64,000 bases of DNA from the NCBI RefSeq assembly GCF_014805685.1, contig NC_060902.1:7841786-7905785 (forward strand). Reading direction: 5' to 3'. Source of the stretch: Silurus meridionalis (lineage: Eukaryota; Chordata; Actinopteri; Siluriformes; Siluridae). A program made the position numbers and the translations under genes. The notes beneath the pieces are model-generated. The model searched no databases and was not told the origin of the DNA. It saw only the letters and a program-made list of their open reading frames with translations. Positions 13,130-25,094 of the stretch are shown one piece after another (position 1 is the stretch's first letter; the number at the start of each line of letters is the position of its first letter).

Positions 13130-13340
13130 TGTAGAGCTGACCTTGACCTTCAAACTTAATTTGGCTATTACACATGACCCCTCCCTGCACCAGTGGGGAT
13201 GTAAAAGGCTCCCAGTGCTGACCCTTAATCTCATTTCTTAACTGGACCGAGGTCTCTCTGTGACCTTCTGCCACTGGAAGCCCTCGTCAGTTGCCAAAGC
13301 AACCACAGATTGGGGCTTGATTGACAGCTCCCCTTAGTTT
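13130..13340. promoter_or_regulatory. Candidate enhancer with ERR/SF1-, RFX- and PBX-MEIS-like sites
   Basis: Three good motif matches sit within 190 bases. TGACCTTGACCTT at 13138-13150 is a tandem nuclear-receptor half-site of ERR/SF1 type. GTTGCCAAAGCAAC at 13290-13303 is an inverted repeat close to the RFX X-box. TGATTGACAG at 13318-13327 is the exact PBX-MEIS/PREP consensus. The block stands out from A/T-rich surroundings and lacks repeats and open frames. Gdf11 acts in Hox-dependent axial patterning, so a PBX-MEIS site in its intron is plausible, but activity is inferred. Confidence 0.35.
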
Positions 13341-15235
13341 ATGTAAAATGGAGTCACACTTTTCCTTGTAGGAAATGAAAACATATGGCTATTAGCTCGT
13401 TTTGAATCTAAAAACCATTTATACTTGTACTTCGGCTTCATGCTGCTCTTAACTGTGACAGAATTTCTTTCTCATAGGGAACCCACCACATAAACCCAAC
13501 ATATTTACAGGTTATTTTTGTAAAATTATAAGTACTTATTAATTTTTATTCTCTATTATGCAAATATAATGAGGAACTCAAATGTATTGTTCTGGTTAAT
13601 GCTAAATTGTTTCACAGATTTTCTTTTAAATAGACACAGTATATTTCTGATTTAAGTCATGTCTAAGCAACAGATGTACAGAACAGGGTATATTCTATAA
13701 ACCAAATACTTTTCTTTTGGCCTGGGTGAAACTGCAGTGCTCATGTTGTATAGCTTTTTTGTGGGTTTGTTAAGTTTATTAACAACGCCCCACATGTGAA
13801 CAAAAGTGCATGTGATCATAATGCCCTTTGATAGACTGGCATTTTAATTGGTGTTTCTGGGAGAAGTTTTGGGGTTTGAATATGGATGAATGAAGAAACA
13901 GACATAGCTTAACATCTCAATTAATTACAATGTAAGGTAACAATTAATAAAAATTTTAGTTGTAAAATTGTCTAAAAAAAGTCATTATAAGGAAAAGCCC
14001 CAGAACCGCTTCAGTCCTATGGAGCTGTAGTAGAGTCATTCTTCCAAAAGATTCTTCCCTCAATTGCTGTTTTAATGAAGGTGGATGAAGAATGCTGTTT
14101 AAATATCCATAGGTGTTACATTTAGGTTAAAATCTGTTGAACCTTAGGGCCATAACATATTTTCATCTTCATCCTTACAGGGTTATCCTGATAAAGAAAG
14201 AAATGTTTTGTCATAGGATGAAGAAGATAATTTAGAAAAAAATTTGAATTTGTTTGTATCATGCTTCAGCAAAATTCCTCTCATACAGAGCCACCAAAAC
14301 CAACAATCCTGCTCTTTCATTTTTAGGATTTTACAGGTTGTAGTCTGATCTTGCACATATGTTTGTTTTTTTACAATGGTAAAATAAGCTGTTGAAAACT
14401 GGTACATTTGGAGGTTTCCAGAGCATACAATAACCAACCAATTTTCTTTTATAAGGAAAACCTGTGCACCTGCTAATTCATGAACTGTTTATGCTGTTAT
14501 CCATACATCAATGTGCAATACAAGACATACAATCATACAGATTCAGATCAGTTCACAAAATCCTAATGAGGGAAATGTGATTTTACAGTAAATAAAGTAA
14601 CCACTCTTTGGTGAGCAGAAAAGCATCTCAATACAGAACAGATAATATTTTGAAGACGTGAGCTAAGAACAGGAATCTGATGCTACATTAGGCACAAGCA
14701 GACTGCAACAGGACAGTTTCCTCCCTAATGAAAGTTGATTTCTTTCGCAAACTGATTCTGTGAACATGCATCATAAATGTGCAGCTGACATATCAGCAGT
14801 AATTATTTGATGCAGTTATGTTGAGGTGTTATGTTTCCAACACCTTGTGAAATCGATGCAATTCCTATAAGGTTGCAGTCAAAAGAGGACTTTCAAATGA
14901 AAATTGCCCATTCTTGGAAATATTGAAAATTTAGTCATTACAGCAGGAGCATTTTTCCCAAAACATAAATGGATAGTGTGCTTGTCTACGAATTGCTTTA
15001 ATTTGAAAGCCAGTTACCTAAGAAGCATCTAAAAAAGCATGTCATTCAAAAGCCACTGTCCAAGGTTCTGAAGAAACTTAAGTCAGTATCTTCATGCACC
15101 AAAGCCTAAACAACTGGCAATATTACAGTATATTTGACAATATAATTGACATAAGCTGCTCAGATTTCTTGTTTGAAGCTGGTCATGAGGCTAAATAAGC
15201 ATGTTCACTAACCTGTTGTTTTTCTCTTTACACAG
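13341..15235. other. No gene seen up to gdf11 exon 2
   Basis: Unique A/T-rich DNA on the 5' side of gdf11 exon 2. It ends in a pyrimidine-rich tract and the CAG acceptor just before 15236. No alternative exon was recognised. Confidence 0.5.
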
Positions 15236-15609
15236 CGGAGCCAATTGTCCAGGTGGATGGAAAACCAAACTGCTGTTTCTTCAAGTTCAGTCCCAAGTTA
15301 ATGTTCACTAAAGTGCTGAAAGCCCAGCTGTGGGTTTATCTGCGACCGCTGCAACAAACCTCTACTGTTTACCTGCAGATCCTGCGTCTTAAACCTGTGA
15401 CCGATCAGGGCAGCCGCCACATCCGCATCCGCTCACTCAAGATCGAACTCAATTCACGTTCAGGCTACTGGCAGAGCATTGACTTTAAACATGTTCTGCA
15501 GAACTGGTTCAAGCAGCCACACACAAATTGGGGCATTGACATAAATGCCTTTGATGAAAGTGGCAACGACCTTGCTGTGACCTCACTAAGGCCTGGAGAA
15601 GAAGGGCTG
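15236..15609 (+). CDS. gdf11: Growth/differentiation factor 11, exon 2 (propeptide)
   Basis: This exon encodes the central part of the GDF11 latency propeptide, the secreted prodomain that binds and silences the TGF-beta-family ligand until cleaved. The acceptor is ...TTTACACAG and the donor ctg|GTAAGG. The first codon is split, with one base supplied by exon 1. The exon is 374 nt, the size known for exon 2 in the myostatin/GDF11 pair. Diagnostic stretches include [22 protein letters not shown] and [11 protein letters not shown], which are closer to GDF11 than to myostatin (mstn). The exon ends in RPGEEGL. The frame reads on into the intron only because no stop intervenes, across an ATT repeat. 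Exon 1 (signal peptide and N-terminal prodomain) is not visible in the 15 kb upstream. Confidence 0.95.
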
Positions 15610-15637
15610 GTAAGGACCCTTAGACCTGCTAGTTTTA

Positions 15638-15668
<31 letters not shown>

Positions 15669-16781
15669 CATTCTTTTTATTATTATTATTGTTGTTATGT
15701 TCAAGATTTTTTTTACATTGGTTATTCATAATCTTCTTAATACTGGAAGTCATAAAGCATGGCAGGAGTTAAAATAAACCAGAAGCCCTGGTAAAACAGA
15801 AACCTTGGCAAGTATGCCCATTGTTGGACCTCAAAAGCCAAGTCAAGTTTTCAAAAAGTAAGTAACAACCCAACCCTTTGGACAGCAAGCTGTTTTTAAA
15901 AGCATGGAAGAAAGATCAGAGACTCTTTAGCAAGACTACAAAAACAACATAAAAAACAGAGAAAGAATGAAACTCCCCCTGGACCTCTCTTTTCTCTTTA
16001 TCCAACAAAGAAAGCAGAGTGCAAGCTGACAGGATTTGACCTCAGTGGCCTTGTGGTTTGTTCCCCTTCTTGCTGAACTCATGCTTGTGTCCAGCTGCAT
16101 GGCCACAAGATGAGATCAGTGCTTTATTGAGAACAATGAAATTGTGAAGACACCGGCTACACAATCTCTCAAGAATCACTAGGTGCGTACATGCCAAGGT
16201 TAGGACAAAAACAGGAAGCCAAAGGTCACATATAGCCTGCAGTTTTCAGTTTTTCAAGGTTTGACAACTACTAACACATCAGAATTTACAGAAAACGACC
16301 CATGCAAGAAGTTAACAATGGAGAAAACTAGAGCGCCATTTTATGGAAACTAACTTTTAGACTGATAAAATTCGTACATCAAGCAGCTGGTAATGGTAGT
16401 GAAATTTACAAGCATTTGCATAAAATGATTGGTAATTTTATAAAATCTAGCTACCCATTTATAGCTATTGTACAACTTTATAGAATATAGATAGAATACA
16501 GAATATTAGAGAAAAGCAGTCCCTCATTTTCAACTTTTTTGGTTCCTTAATGCAGTCAGGTGTTGCATTCTGTTAAATATAAATAGAACCAAATATTTGG
16601 CAATTTCCAACTATGGTTGATATCTCTTTTTAGGTAAACGTTATTGAACAAATATTGAAAACATATTTTGACTAATATCCAGCTATTATCGTCTGATTAC
16701 TATAATGGAGTAGAGCAGAATTAAAACAATCTTCAGTCTCTCACTGTTTCACCCTCCTACTTCCCTCCCCCTCATTTCCAG
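15610..16781 (+). other. gdf11: gdf11 intron 2, with (ATT)n repeat
   Basis: Phase-0 intron of 1172 bases, starting GTAAGG and ending in a pyrimidine-rich CCTCATTTCCAG. It contains an imperfect ATT microsatellite at about 15636-15692. No other exon is visible. Confidence 0.88.
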
Positions 16782-17162
16782 CAGCCGTTCCTGGAGGTGA
16801 AGGTTCTCGAGACGACAAAGCGTTCGCGTCGCAATCTCGGCCTGGACTGCGATGAGCACTCGACCGAATCTCGCTGCTGCCGCTACCCACTCACAGTGGA
16901 TTTTGAGGCATTTGGATGGGATTGGATCATTGCTCCTAAACGCTACAAGGCTAACTACTGTTCAGGCCAGTGTGAGTACATGTTCATGCAGAAGTACCCA
17001 CACACCCATTTGGTGCAGCATGCTAATCCCAGAGGCTCAGCCGGACCCTGCTGTACACCCACCAAAATGTCCCCCATAAATATGCTTTATTTCAACGACA
17101 AACAGCAGATCATCCACGGAAAGATTCCCGGCATGGTGGTGGATCGCTGCGGCTGCTCTTAG
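16782..17162 (+). CDS. gdf11: Growth/differentiation factor 11, exon 3 (mature ligand)
   Basis: Terminal exon: 126 codons plus TAG. It starts QPFLEVKV, has the furin-type site KRSRR, and then the 109-residue mature ligand starting [10 protein letters not shown]. All nine cysteines of the cystine-knot ligand are present, ending in CGCS. GDF11 signals as a disulfide-linked dimer through activin type II receptors and ALK4/5 to SMAD2/3, and patterns the axial skeleton and neural tissue. [17 protein letters not shown] and [12 protein letters not shown] separate it from myostatin. Two positions look unusual for this very conserved domain: His in LVQHANPRG, where GDF11 usually has Gln, and His in QIIHGKIPG, where Tyr is usual. 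A start at the next in-phase AG (16785) would drop only one Gln. Confidence 0.97.
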   Translation, partial: QPFLEVKVLETTKRSRRNLGLDCDEHSTESRCCRYPLTVDFEAFGWDWIIAPKRYKANYCSGQCEYMFMQKYPHTHLVQHANPRGSAGPCCTPTKMSPINMLYFNDKQQIIHGKIPGMVVDRCGCS

Positions 17163-17771
17163 ACACAAACGGTGGCTCATTTTGTCTGCTCATGACTGTT
17201 CAAGTGTCTCCTGGTTTGCTTTCTTCCTACGTCCTGGAAAAGCGACACAAAGATCAAGGAGGTCAAACTTAACTTGTTACTGTAGTCAGCTAATAACAGA
17301 ATAATTCATGGTTAAAAAAAAAAAAAAACCTGAAGCCGAGGGGCAGAGATTTCTGTGAACAATTTGGAAGTTTGCAGACGGGCTGGTGAGAGAAGAGTGA
17401 GACATTTATTTATTCCTTTTCTGTTTTTTTTTTTTTTAAATGTTTGTTGCTCCTGGTTTTGATTTTAAGTGTTTGTGTTTAACTGTTTAATAGCTGTAAG
17501 ATAGATATTTTTTAAATTGGCTCCAAAGTGTTTAAGCCAGTTTATAAGCCTGTTCAGTCTGTCTTACCAAAAAGGCAAAAACCCAACACTAAATAGGGAT
17601 CATGCAATGCCCTCTGTAAATACTGTGACAGTGAAGTCAATGCTGTTTCTTGCTGTTAATTTCTACAAACGAGAATATTCAGTTTCAACACATCTAATCG
17701 AAGTAAGTATGCGCTCATATTAAACTACAATGGCTGCCTAACCTTATTTTAAATATACTAAATAAATATTA

Positions 17772-17861
<90 letters not shown>

Positions 17862-17873
17862 CATACATACATA
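17163..17873 (+). other. gdf11: gdf11 3' UTR start, possible poly(A) signal, then (TA)n
   Basis: Non-coding sequence follows the gdf11 stop, with A- and T-runs. AATAAA at 17761-17766 is the first canonical polyadenylation signal. A (TA)n array of about 45 units fills roughly 17776-17858 and passes into TACA units at the edge of the next transposon. The transcript may run further: another AATAAA at 22256-22261 is followed by a GT-rich stretch. The true 3' end cannot be fixed from sequence alone. Confidence 0.5.
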
Positions 17874-18265
<392 letters not shown>

Positions 18266-18267
18266 TA

Positions 18268-18783
18268 AGGGGTGTAATGTACACAAAATTAACAGTCCGG
18301 TACTTAACTCAAGTTTCGGTACAATTTTGGTACGATTAGGGGGAAGAAATGCAAAACATAAATAGCTTGTCATTTTGTATTAATGCAATTTATTATTATT
18401 AACATTTGTGATCAACATTTAAACAGTTTACATTTTAAAAACAATTTTAAATAAAATGCCTGCTTGGTTAAATAATGATAATTAAATTGAGTAATTGATT
18501 ATATTTGCACAAATTAAATGGATTAAATACAATTAAATATTTATATATTTATATACATTTTTTTATATTTTGTTATACCCCTGGCATTGTTGTGCATGTT
18601 TTCAAATTTATTAATAATTGTAAAAAATGAGTGCGAGGCAGAAACTAAACAAACTTGCGGTCTGCTATTTAATACGTTCCTGAGGGAACTCAGACAATAA
18701 GTATGTTCCGCACGTAAAAAAGATTCCGAAACGAAAGCCCTGTACCAAAGAGTTTCGGTACTTATACATGTACTGTTACGCCC

Positions 18784-18785
<2 letters not shown>
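18268..18785. mobile_element. hAT-like MITE
   Basis: The left end reads AGGGGTGTAATGTACA. The right end, read inward on the other strand, is AGGGGCGTAACAGTACA, giving imperfect inverted repeats of about 16 bases. Both ends are followed by 'cggtac'-rich subterminal repeats typical of hAT non-autonomous elements. It is 518 bases long with an A/T-rich core and no transposase. Target duplications are masked by the flanking TA repeats. Confidence 0.6.

Positions 18786-18840
<55 letters not shown>
18786..18840. repeat. (TA)n microsatellite
   Basis: About 24 TA units at the right edge of the hAT-like MITE. Confidence 0.95.
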
Positions 18841-18841
<1 letters not shown>

Positions 18842-20668
18842 ACACTACACATTTGCAAATGTTCTATATTTGCAGTATATTCAAAAAAACAACAACATCA
18901 CAGACTTGCCCTTGTACAGAAGGATACTTGCTGTCTTCATTTCAAGGCAGGTGTCCTTATGCTGCTTCTAAACGGGACAGATTTTATCTCAAGGGCACAA
19001 ATGCTGCCAAGAAAATGTTGCCTACCTAAGCAACCTAATTAATAGTACAAGCACAGGTGGAGCGAAACAGGAAGCTTCATTTTAAAATGAAGATAACCTT
19101 TTAAAAAAAATGTATTTTGTCATATCTTTAATCCAAAGAGGCTGATAAATATTGACTTCACTGTCCCAATACTTACAGTAGGAAACTGATAATGTAAACT
19201 TCTCTTCTTAACGTTTTTTTTTTGTAGCCAGAGAGATAAAAAAACAAAAACAAATCCCCTATCTACACTTTATTTCATCCCAAAACATAGTACATTAGAG
19301 AAGCAAAAAAAGTATGCCAAAAGAGCCCTACAGTAGATATACATGCTAAAGCAGACCCCCCACCACACACCGCAAATGCAGCTAGCACCCCAGTGCGACA
19401 TTCCCAAGAATCCAGGCTCCCTTTCATGGCCACTTTGATCTCCTTTTTACTCGTCATCTTGTAAAAGACAAAAAGAAACAAGAAGAGAAAGGGGTTTTTC
19501 AAGACTCGTCAATGAGGACAGGAAAAGGGGTTTGCCTGGCAATCAAATTACGACCACAACACTGACTCACACACACATACACACACCCACACACATACAC
19601 AAAGCCTGACCTTTAGAGCATCAGCTCACACTGGTTAAACACAACTAGTCCTAAATATACAAATTGAAAGGAGATTTTTATTATTCCAGAATTCTTATTA
19701 TTAATAAAATACTGTATGGCATACTTTTACATTCATATTATGGCTGTTCCTTTTTGTAGACTCTGTATCAGTTTTAGCCTTTAGACAAAGCTCAAGTAAT
19801 TTTTTTCGGATATAAGATGTAGGCATGTGCTGATACGACATTTCCATGCGACAATAACTGCCTGATATTGAGGAATTGTCTTATATACTGATACTAAAAG
19901 TGATATTTATCGCAACATATCATTATCAGCACATCTGATCAGATCAGACCCCCTCCATCCCCACCCCACCGCACCCCACCCCACCCCACCATACTCACAG
20001 TTGCTGGGTTACGCTTGATTAAAATTCAGCATGTGGCACATTGTACATTTCATGAAAAAAAAATTCATTTATTGACCTTTTGTTTCATGACATATCACTC
20101 CATTATTACTCCTTACTAATCCTTAATGGTATGATGAACTGAAGTGCTTAAAAGGAAAAGAAAAAAAAAGATTACGAAGTCTCATCCTCACTAGATGTCT
20201 AAGCAAATAAGAATATTGCTCTGTTGGAAACGAAAGCACTATGCTGTTGGATAAAGGAGACGCCTTCTGACGTTATATATAAATAATATATGTATATAAT
20301 TTTTTTTTAAAGGGGTACAAAAGAACCTTTCTGGGCACTCTACCTTACCAACTATAAATTTTGCACTATGGGAATGGCAAGAGAAGTCATGTCTGTATTT
20401 GTATTATACCTTTCCAAGCACAAGAGCTTGTACATGGACTATAACAGTTAAAAAAAAAAAGAAGTCTGAGTTTATGGAGTGGATATACAGCGACTATTCA
20501 TCATATTTTTCTTCACCTTTATGCTTTTTTGATGATCTTTTTTTCCCCATCTTCTAAAGCGGAGACTTGTCATTATTTCTTTCCAACAAAACAAACTTTA
20601 CTGAACAAATGGACAATTTTCCTGCTTGGACTATTTATGGGTGCAGGATGATAAAAAAAAATTCTGAA

Positions 20669-20670
<2 letters not shown>
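18841..20670. other. No gene seen; gdf11 3' region
   Basis: Non-coding DNA with A-runs, a C-rich stretch of CCCCA repeats (about 19954-19992) and no convincing exon. It may be distal gdf11 3' UTR or intergenic DNA. Confidence 0.45.

Positions 20671-20671
<1 letters not shown>

Positions 20672-20712
<41 letters not shown>
20672..20712. repeat. (CT)n microsatellite
   Basis: About 20 CT units. Confidence 0.95.
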
Positions 20713-20714
<2 letters not shown>

Positions 20715-21819
20715 CATCTTAAGCTTATTTGGAATGGGCAAACGTTGGATGGATTGCATTTTAACATTGACAATTGTCAAAACAATTATAACAAGGAGAT
20801 CAGCAAACTGTTCGAGACCAGCGGTTTGGAGTCGGCAAATGAAAGTTCAAATCCCACTGACTGCCAGTAAAACAAACCCCTCAACCACTGCTCAACTCTG
20901 TTTATGGATTGGATTCTGCCTCGATGTAATCACGTTGGTTTAAATGTGATGTACAATTAATAAACACAAATAGATGCAGGTGCAAATATATAAAGGTGTG
21001 TTTTCCCTAAAGGAAATTTAATTTGTTGATTCGAAATGATATCTATAAATAAATGCAATATTGTGTGCTAGGTGGCAGCAGGTGGCAGCAGACACTCATT
21101 GTTGGAATAGCGAAATAAGCAGAATGCAGTACATGATGGGTCCTTTATGATCTACAGATTAGCACACATGCAGCCATGCTAAACTGACAGACTTCACACC
21201 AAGCCTACATAGATGTTGGGATATTACTGGAATTACCTTTTACTGAATTGGATGTAAAGATCTGGCTACTCAAATTTGGTCATTTGCTGTAAATGATGAA
21301 CATTACTGCAGTATTGACCAGGTAAATACATAAAATGTGCTAAAGAATACAATATTTCATTGATTTGTAGCATTGTTCTTTTGGATCATTATTCAAAAGA
21401 GAGATTTTTCTCCCAATAATCATTAACCCAGTCTCTAAAGACAGCTTTAAAGAGGACGTTGTATTTCAGAAGTGTTGCAGCTGAAACAATTCCAAGTTGA
21501 CCTGTATATTATGTATCAGGCCTATTCTAGAAGTTTTTGGCAACATTTAAGGACAAATACAATTACTGTCAGATACAATGTCTGTATTGACTTGGGACAC
21601 TTTAAACAGACGTACTTGTTAGCTTAATAAGTCTCCAGGATTTGTGAGAGACATTTCATTTTTGGCTGAATTTTCTGTCGTTATTTTCCATAATTTTGTT
21701 GCCCATACAGGCACAAAACCTACTTTAAAAAAAAAAAAATTCCAATTCAAATCTGAACAATTCATGAAGTAATGAAACACACGGTCCCAATAAACCATGA
21801 TTATTACCTTTACATCACA

Positions 21820-21900
21820 TGAAGTTCCCTGTAAAGCTGCTTTGAGACAATGTCAGTTGTTAAAAGTGCTATGCAAATAAAAATGAATTGAACTGAAGTA
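21820..21900 (+). mobile_element. L2 LINE 3' tail fragment
   Basis: This piece is nearly the same as the last 80 bases of the L2 element ending at 48824: AAAGCTGCTTTGAGACAATG, then GTTAAAAGTGCTATGCAAATA and a degenerate GAATTGAACTGAA tail. Only the 3' end is present, as expected for severe 5' truncation during target-primed insertion or for a SINE sharing the L2 tail. Confidence 0.75.
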
Positions 21901-22255
21901 TAGGCACTTCCTGTGTAGCAGAGATAAAGCAGTGGAGTCGATGTGGAGACTGTAATGCACATGATCATTTGAGACTAATCTCCATCTGTGGATTATAAGG
22001 ACTGGAAAACTATGGACCCTTCTGCATAAATAAATGAGCGTGGATGTTCTCAGTGTAAATAAGCATTCAGCATCTCATCTCTTTCTCCAAACACGTTCTC
22101 TGCTTTGAAGAAATGTTTTTCTTTTCCTTTGCTGTCTCATCCACTTTTTATTTTTTAAAGCTATGTAGATGAACGAATTATAAATTTGTAGGCTGAAATC
22201 TGTGCAAATGAATACTTGGTTTCTTCGGTTTTGTTCGTTTGGTCTCTTTTTCTAC

Positions 22256-22261
22256 AATAAA
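22256..22261 (+). terminator. Possible distal gdf11 polyadenylation signal
   Basis: Canonical AATAAA in a T-rich context, followed by 'gtgttatgtg' about 22 bases downstream. It could end a long gdf11 3' UTR. An unrelated chance match is possible. Confidence 0.25.
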
Positions 22262-22559
22262 TCATTTATTTAGCCTAAAAAAGTGTTATGTGCCTTTACT
22301 AACTGAATATCCATGACCACAGATCACTAATACTGACTGACACTCTCACACAGGATGCAAACAGAAGACATCTCCAGACCTGCCTATTGCCATGCACACC
22401 TCAGGGGAAAAACTGCTAAATAATTGACACAGAGAAGAACATATAATGTATATTAACTGCTTGCAAATAACGGTTTCTTGCCATAGCAAACGTCTTCTTG
22501 ATCTATTACCAAAGAAAAGGGTTCATTCTCAGGGCTAACAACGCAAAGTGGAAGCAGAA

Positions 22560-22750
22560 GGCTGGTGACGGAGTCCAGCCATGGACGTGCTTTGTTTGCC
22601 TCACATATGGGGTGCAGCATGACCCAATTAGCATCACCTGATAGCAGGGCCTCTCATCAACCTAATTTAGGGGATTTAAAGAACAAATGGGCCTCTTATG
22701 GATGCAAATGAAGCAGAGCCTCCCACCTTTGGCCTATAAAGTGACACAAT
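22560..22750. promoter_or_regulatory. Candidate conserved non-coding block
   Basis: A non-repetitive block between gdf11 and sarnp, with homeodomain-like cores (CCCAATTAGC, CCTAATTTAG) and balanced composition against A/T-rich flanks. No open frame or splice sites fit an exon. A regulatory role is suggested by appearance only. Confidence 0.2.
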
Positions 22751-23125
22751 GTTTGCAATCACTGCCAGTAGGTGCACATTTGAGTTTTAATGGATGTAGA
22801 AAAGAAAGACAATACTATTTGAAAAGCAATGAATGGATTTCCACTGGCCTTTGCAATTAACCTACACTGGGAGAAAAATTCAGAAAAAAATTCAGAAAAA
22901 AAAAAAGGTACAGCTGTATGATCAGAAACAAATGTTATCCAAAGTGAAACGCAGTAGATCAACTGCTGCAATTCTGACGAATTAATATCTGGTCAGTGCC
23001 TCAAAGTGAATTAATGCGAAGATAAAATCAAATTGTTAAAATGGATTTTAGTAAAAATATCCAGCAAGTAAAAACACATACATGAGAGTCTTTCTGGTGT
23101 TTATTTTAAATCAGTCTGTTAGAGC

Positions 23126-23340
23126 AGGGGTCACCAAAGTTTTTAAATCTGAGGGCTACCAGTTTGATACACACTTCTGAAATAACAAATTTGCTCATTT
23201 ACCTTTAATTATATGTTATTATTAATAATTAATGATATTCATCTATGTGGCGACACTGATCATATTAATGATTTCTTACAATATTTATCAACAATGATTT
23301 AACAATGTAGGAAGCAGATAGATGCAGCTCACTGGTAAGT
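23126..23340 (-). mobile_element. hAT-like MITE remnant
   Basis: It starts with the inverted-repeat terminus CAGGGGTCACCAAAG. About 170 bases then match, in opposite orientation, the intact MITE at 24773-25094 (shared pieces include ACCAGTTTGATACACAC and AAATAACAAATTTGCT). The other terminus is missing. Confidence 0.65.
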
Positions 23341-24525
23341 GGCGCTATGGCTCTGTCACGAGAAAATGACCATATCAAAATGCCAACTTTTTACATTTCG
23401 TCAAATCGCACACCCGTAGGCCCTCTGCCTCAGATCTCAATTTCCATCTTCGCAATACAAAGGTACTTATCTTTATCTAGTAAAATCTAACACTGACATG
23501 GAGCTTCACTTTAAGAATGAAATACCGAATTGACCATATGACTTGTAATGACATCATTAGAATTCTCAACAGTAACAAGTGCTAGCAAGCTAAAATAAGC
23601 ACTCTGACAGTATTTGACTTATGTATTGCACACATTTCACTATTTGACCACAATAAAAGCTAGATCTTTGTGAGGTTTTTGTCAGTCAGCTTCATACACT
23701 AATGTCTAGTCAACTTATGATAATATTTTGCTATTCAGCTGTCAGACAAGAGAACAAAGTAATCACATCTAGATGCAGGTTAATGCATTAATAAAACATC
23801 AGTAGAGGCTATTAATCTAAATCAAACTTTAAAGCATCTGACAAGCCAAACAACTAATGTATGTTTAAAGTAACAAGTGGCACCATTAAAAAGCTCTTTA
23901 TAAACATAGCATCAAAACTTTTATAAAATCAGCACCAGCCTGTTAACCTGGAAAAACAAAGACAGTGTGGAGCCCAAGATCATAATGTGCAATCTGAAAG
24001 TAGTAGGTTGCTTTATCATGACTACTTGTTCATGTTCACAAAAAGGAAAGTATTAGGTTCTGATTGCTCATGAGCAAGTAAGAAAAGAGCAAACAACATT
24101 ATCTGGCAGCGAACAAGCATAAACATTAGAGCCACAGAGAAGAAGAGAGCTCATAGATCTTGCTGTAAAACAAGTACCTATGTTCTGTCTAAATGAACAA
24201 GTGGCTGTTTTTTTTCTACAAACAAACCTGTTTCATGCACTTTTTCTCTGGTCTGATGTTTGTCTGCCTATAACTGTCTACTGAGAGGTGGTGTCAAAGT
24301 GATGATTGTGGACATAAATTAAAAAATGTAAAATAAAAAAGCAAGGAATTAGTGCCACCTAGTGTTCAGTGACATGTGTTAAACATTACTAGGTTGGCGG
24401 CCCTAACTTAGCCATCAGGTGTTAATAACAATTCTCTGAAAGGTGTTTCATCCAAAATTCAATTTTAAATATTTACTATTTCATAACTTTATGTCATAAC
24501 ATTCCACCAATAAACTATGGCCTAC

Positions 24526-24594
24526 CTTCTTGTACACAGGGGAGACGCTCATACCAAATCGCTCCACTCTTTTCCTCATTTTCTCGATGTAGAC
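24526..24594 (-). CDS. sarnp: sarnp-like exon (KRVERFG repeat), downstream duplicate
   Basis: This 69-nt, phase-0 exon is flanked by a good acceptor (TCCTCAG) and donor (AAGAAG|GTAGGC). It encodes 23 residues including IEKMRKRVERFGMSVSPVYKK. It matches the penultimate-repeat exon of SARNP (CIP29/Hcc-1), a SAP-domain RNA-binding protein of the TREX mRNA-export complex whose C-terminal half repeats a KR-x-ERFG motif. In SARNP this repeat precedes the LKKRKERFG repeat. Here it lies downstream of that exon (26624-26710) on the minus strand, so it is an out-of-order duplicate of 35853-35921. Its second residue is Tyr where the other copy has Asp. Whether it is spliced into mRNA is unknown. Confidence 0.6.
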
Positions 24595-24772
24595 CTGAGG
24601 ACCACAGAGGATGTAAATCATTACTTGGAAAGTAATCAGTACGTTCTGCGCAAGTCCTGAGAGGCAATGCATTATAATATATTTCTCTTTCTTGTGATCT
24701 CGACAAACATTGATTCCTCCTGATCAGTACTTAAAGGTTTTTGTGTATACGTCATAAAAGCATGTTCGAGAG

Positions 24773-25094
24773 CAGGGGTCACCAACATGGTGCCCACGGG
24801 CACCAGGTAGCCCACATGGACCACATGAGTAGTCTGCGGGCCTTTTCTAAAAATAGCTGTTTCCTACTTTGTTAAATCGTTTTTTTAAATTATTATGAAA
24901 AATCATTAACATGATCAGCTTCTTCACATAGATGAATATTATTAAGTATTAATAATAACATATGATAAAAGGTAAATTAAGCAAATTTGTTATTTCAGAT
25001 CAAACTGAAAACTGTGTGTATCAAACTGGTAGTCCTTCACATTAATCGGTACTTAAGAAGTAGCTCTCAGTTTCAAAAAGGTTAGTGACCCCTG
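24773..25094. mobile_element. hAT-like MITE with 8-bp target duplication
   Basis: Ends are CAGGGGTCACCAAC and GTTAGTGACCCCTG (imperfect inverted repeats). They are flanked by 8-base duplications TTCGAGAG (24765-24772) and TTCTAGAG (25095-25102) that differ at one base. Length is 322 bases with no coding capacity. It is absent from duplicate copy 2, so it entered after the duplication or was lost from the other copy. Confidence 0.8.

Noticed and set aside
15610..15777. Open frame running past exon 2 into the intron
   Set aside because: It is read-through over GTAAGG and an ATT repeat; exon 3 joins in phase at 16782.
16852..17079. Alternative-frame ORF inside gdf11 exon 3
   Set aside because: Shadow of the conserved gdf11 frame.
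15236..17162. Myostatin (mstn) as the identity of this gene
   Set aside because: Mature start [20 protein letters not shown] and IPGMVVDRC fit GDF11; myostatin has DFGLDC, a different CSGE/FVF segment and IPAMVVD.
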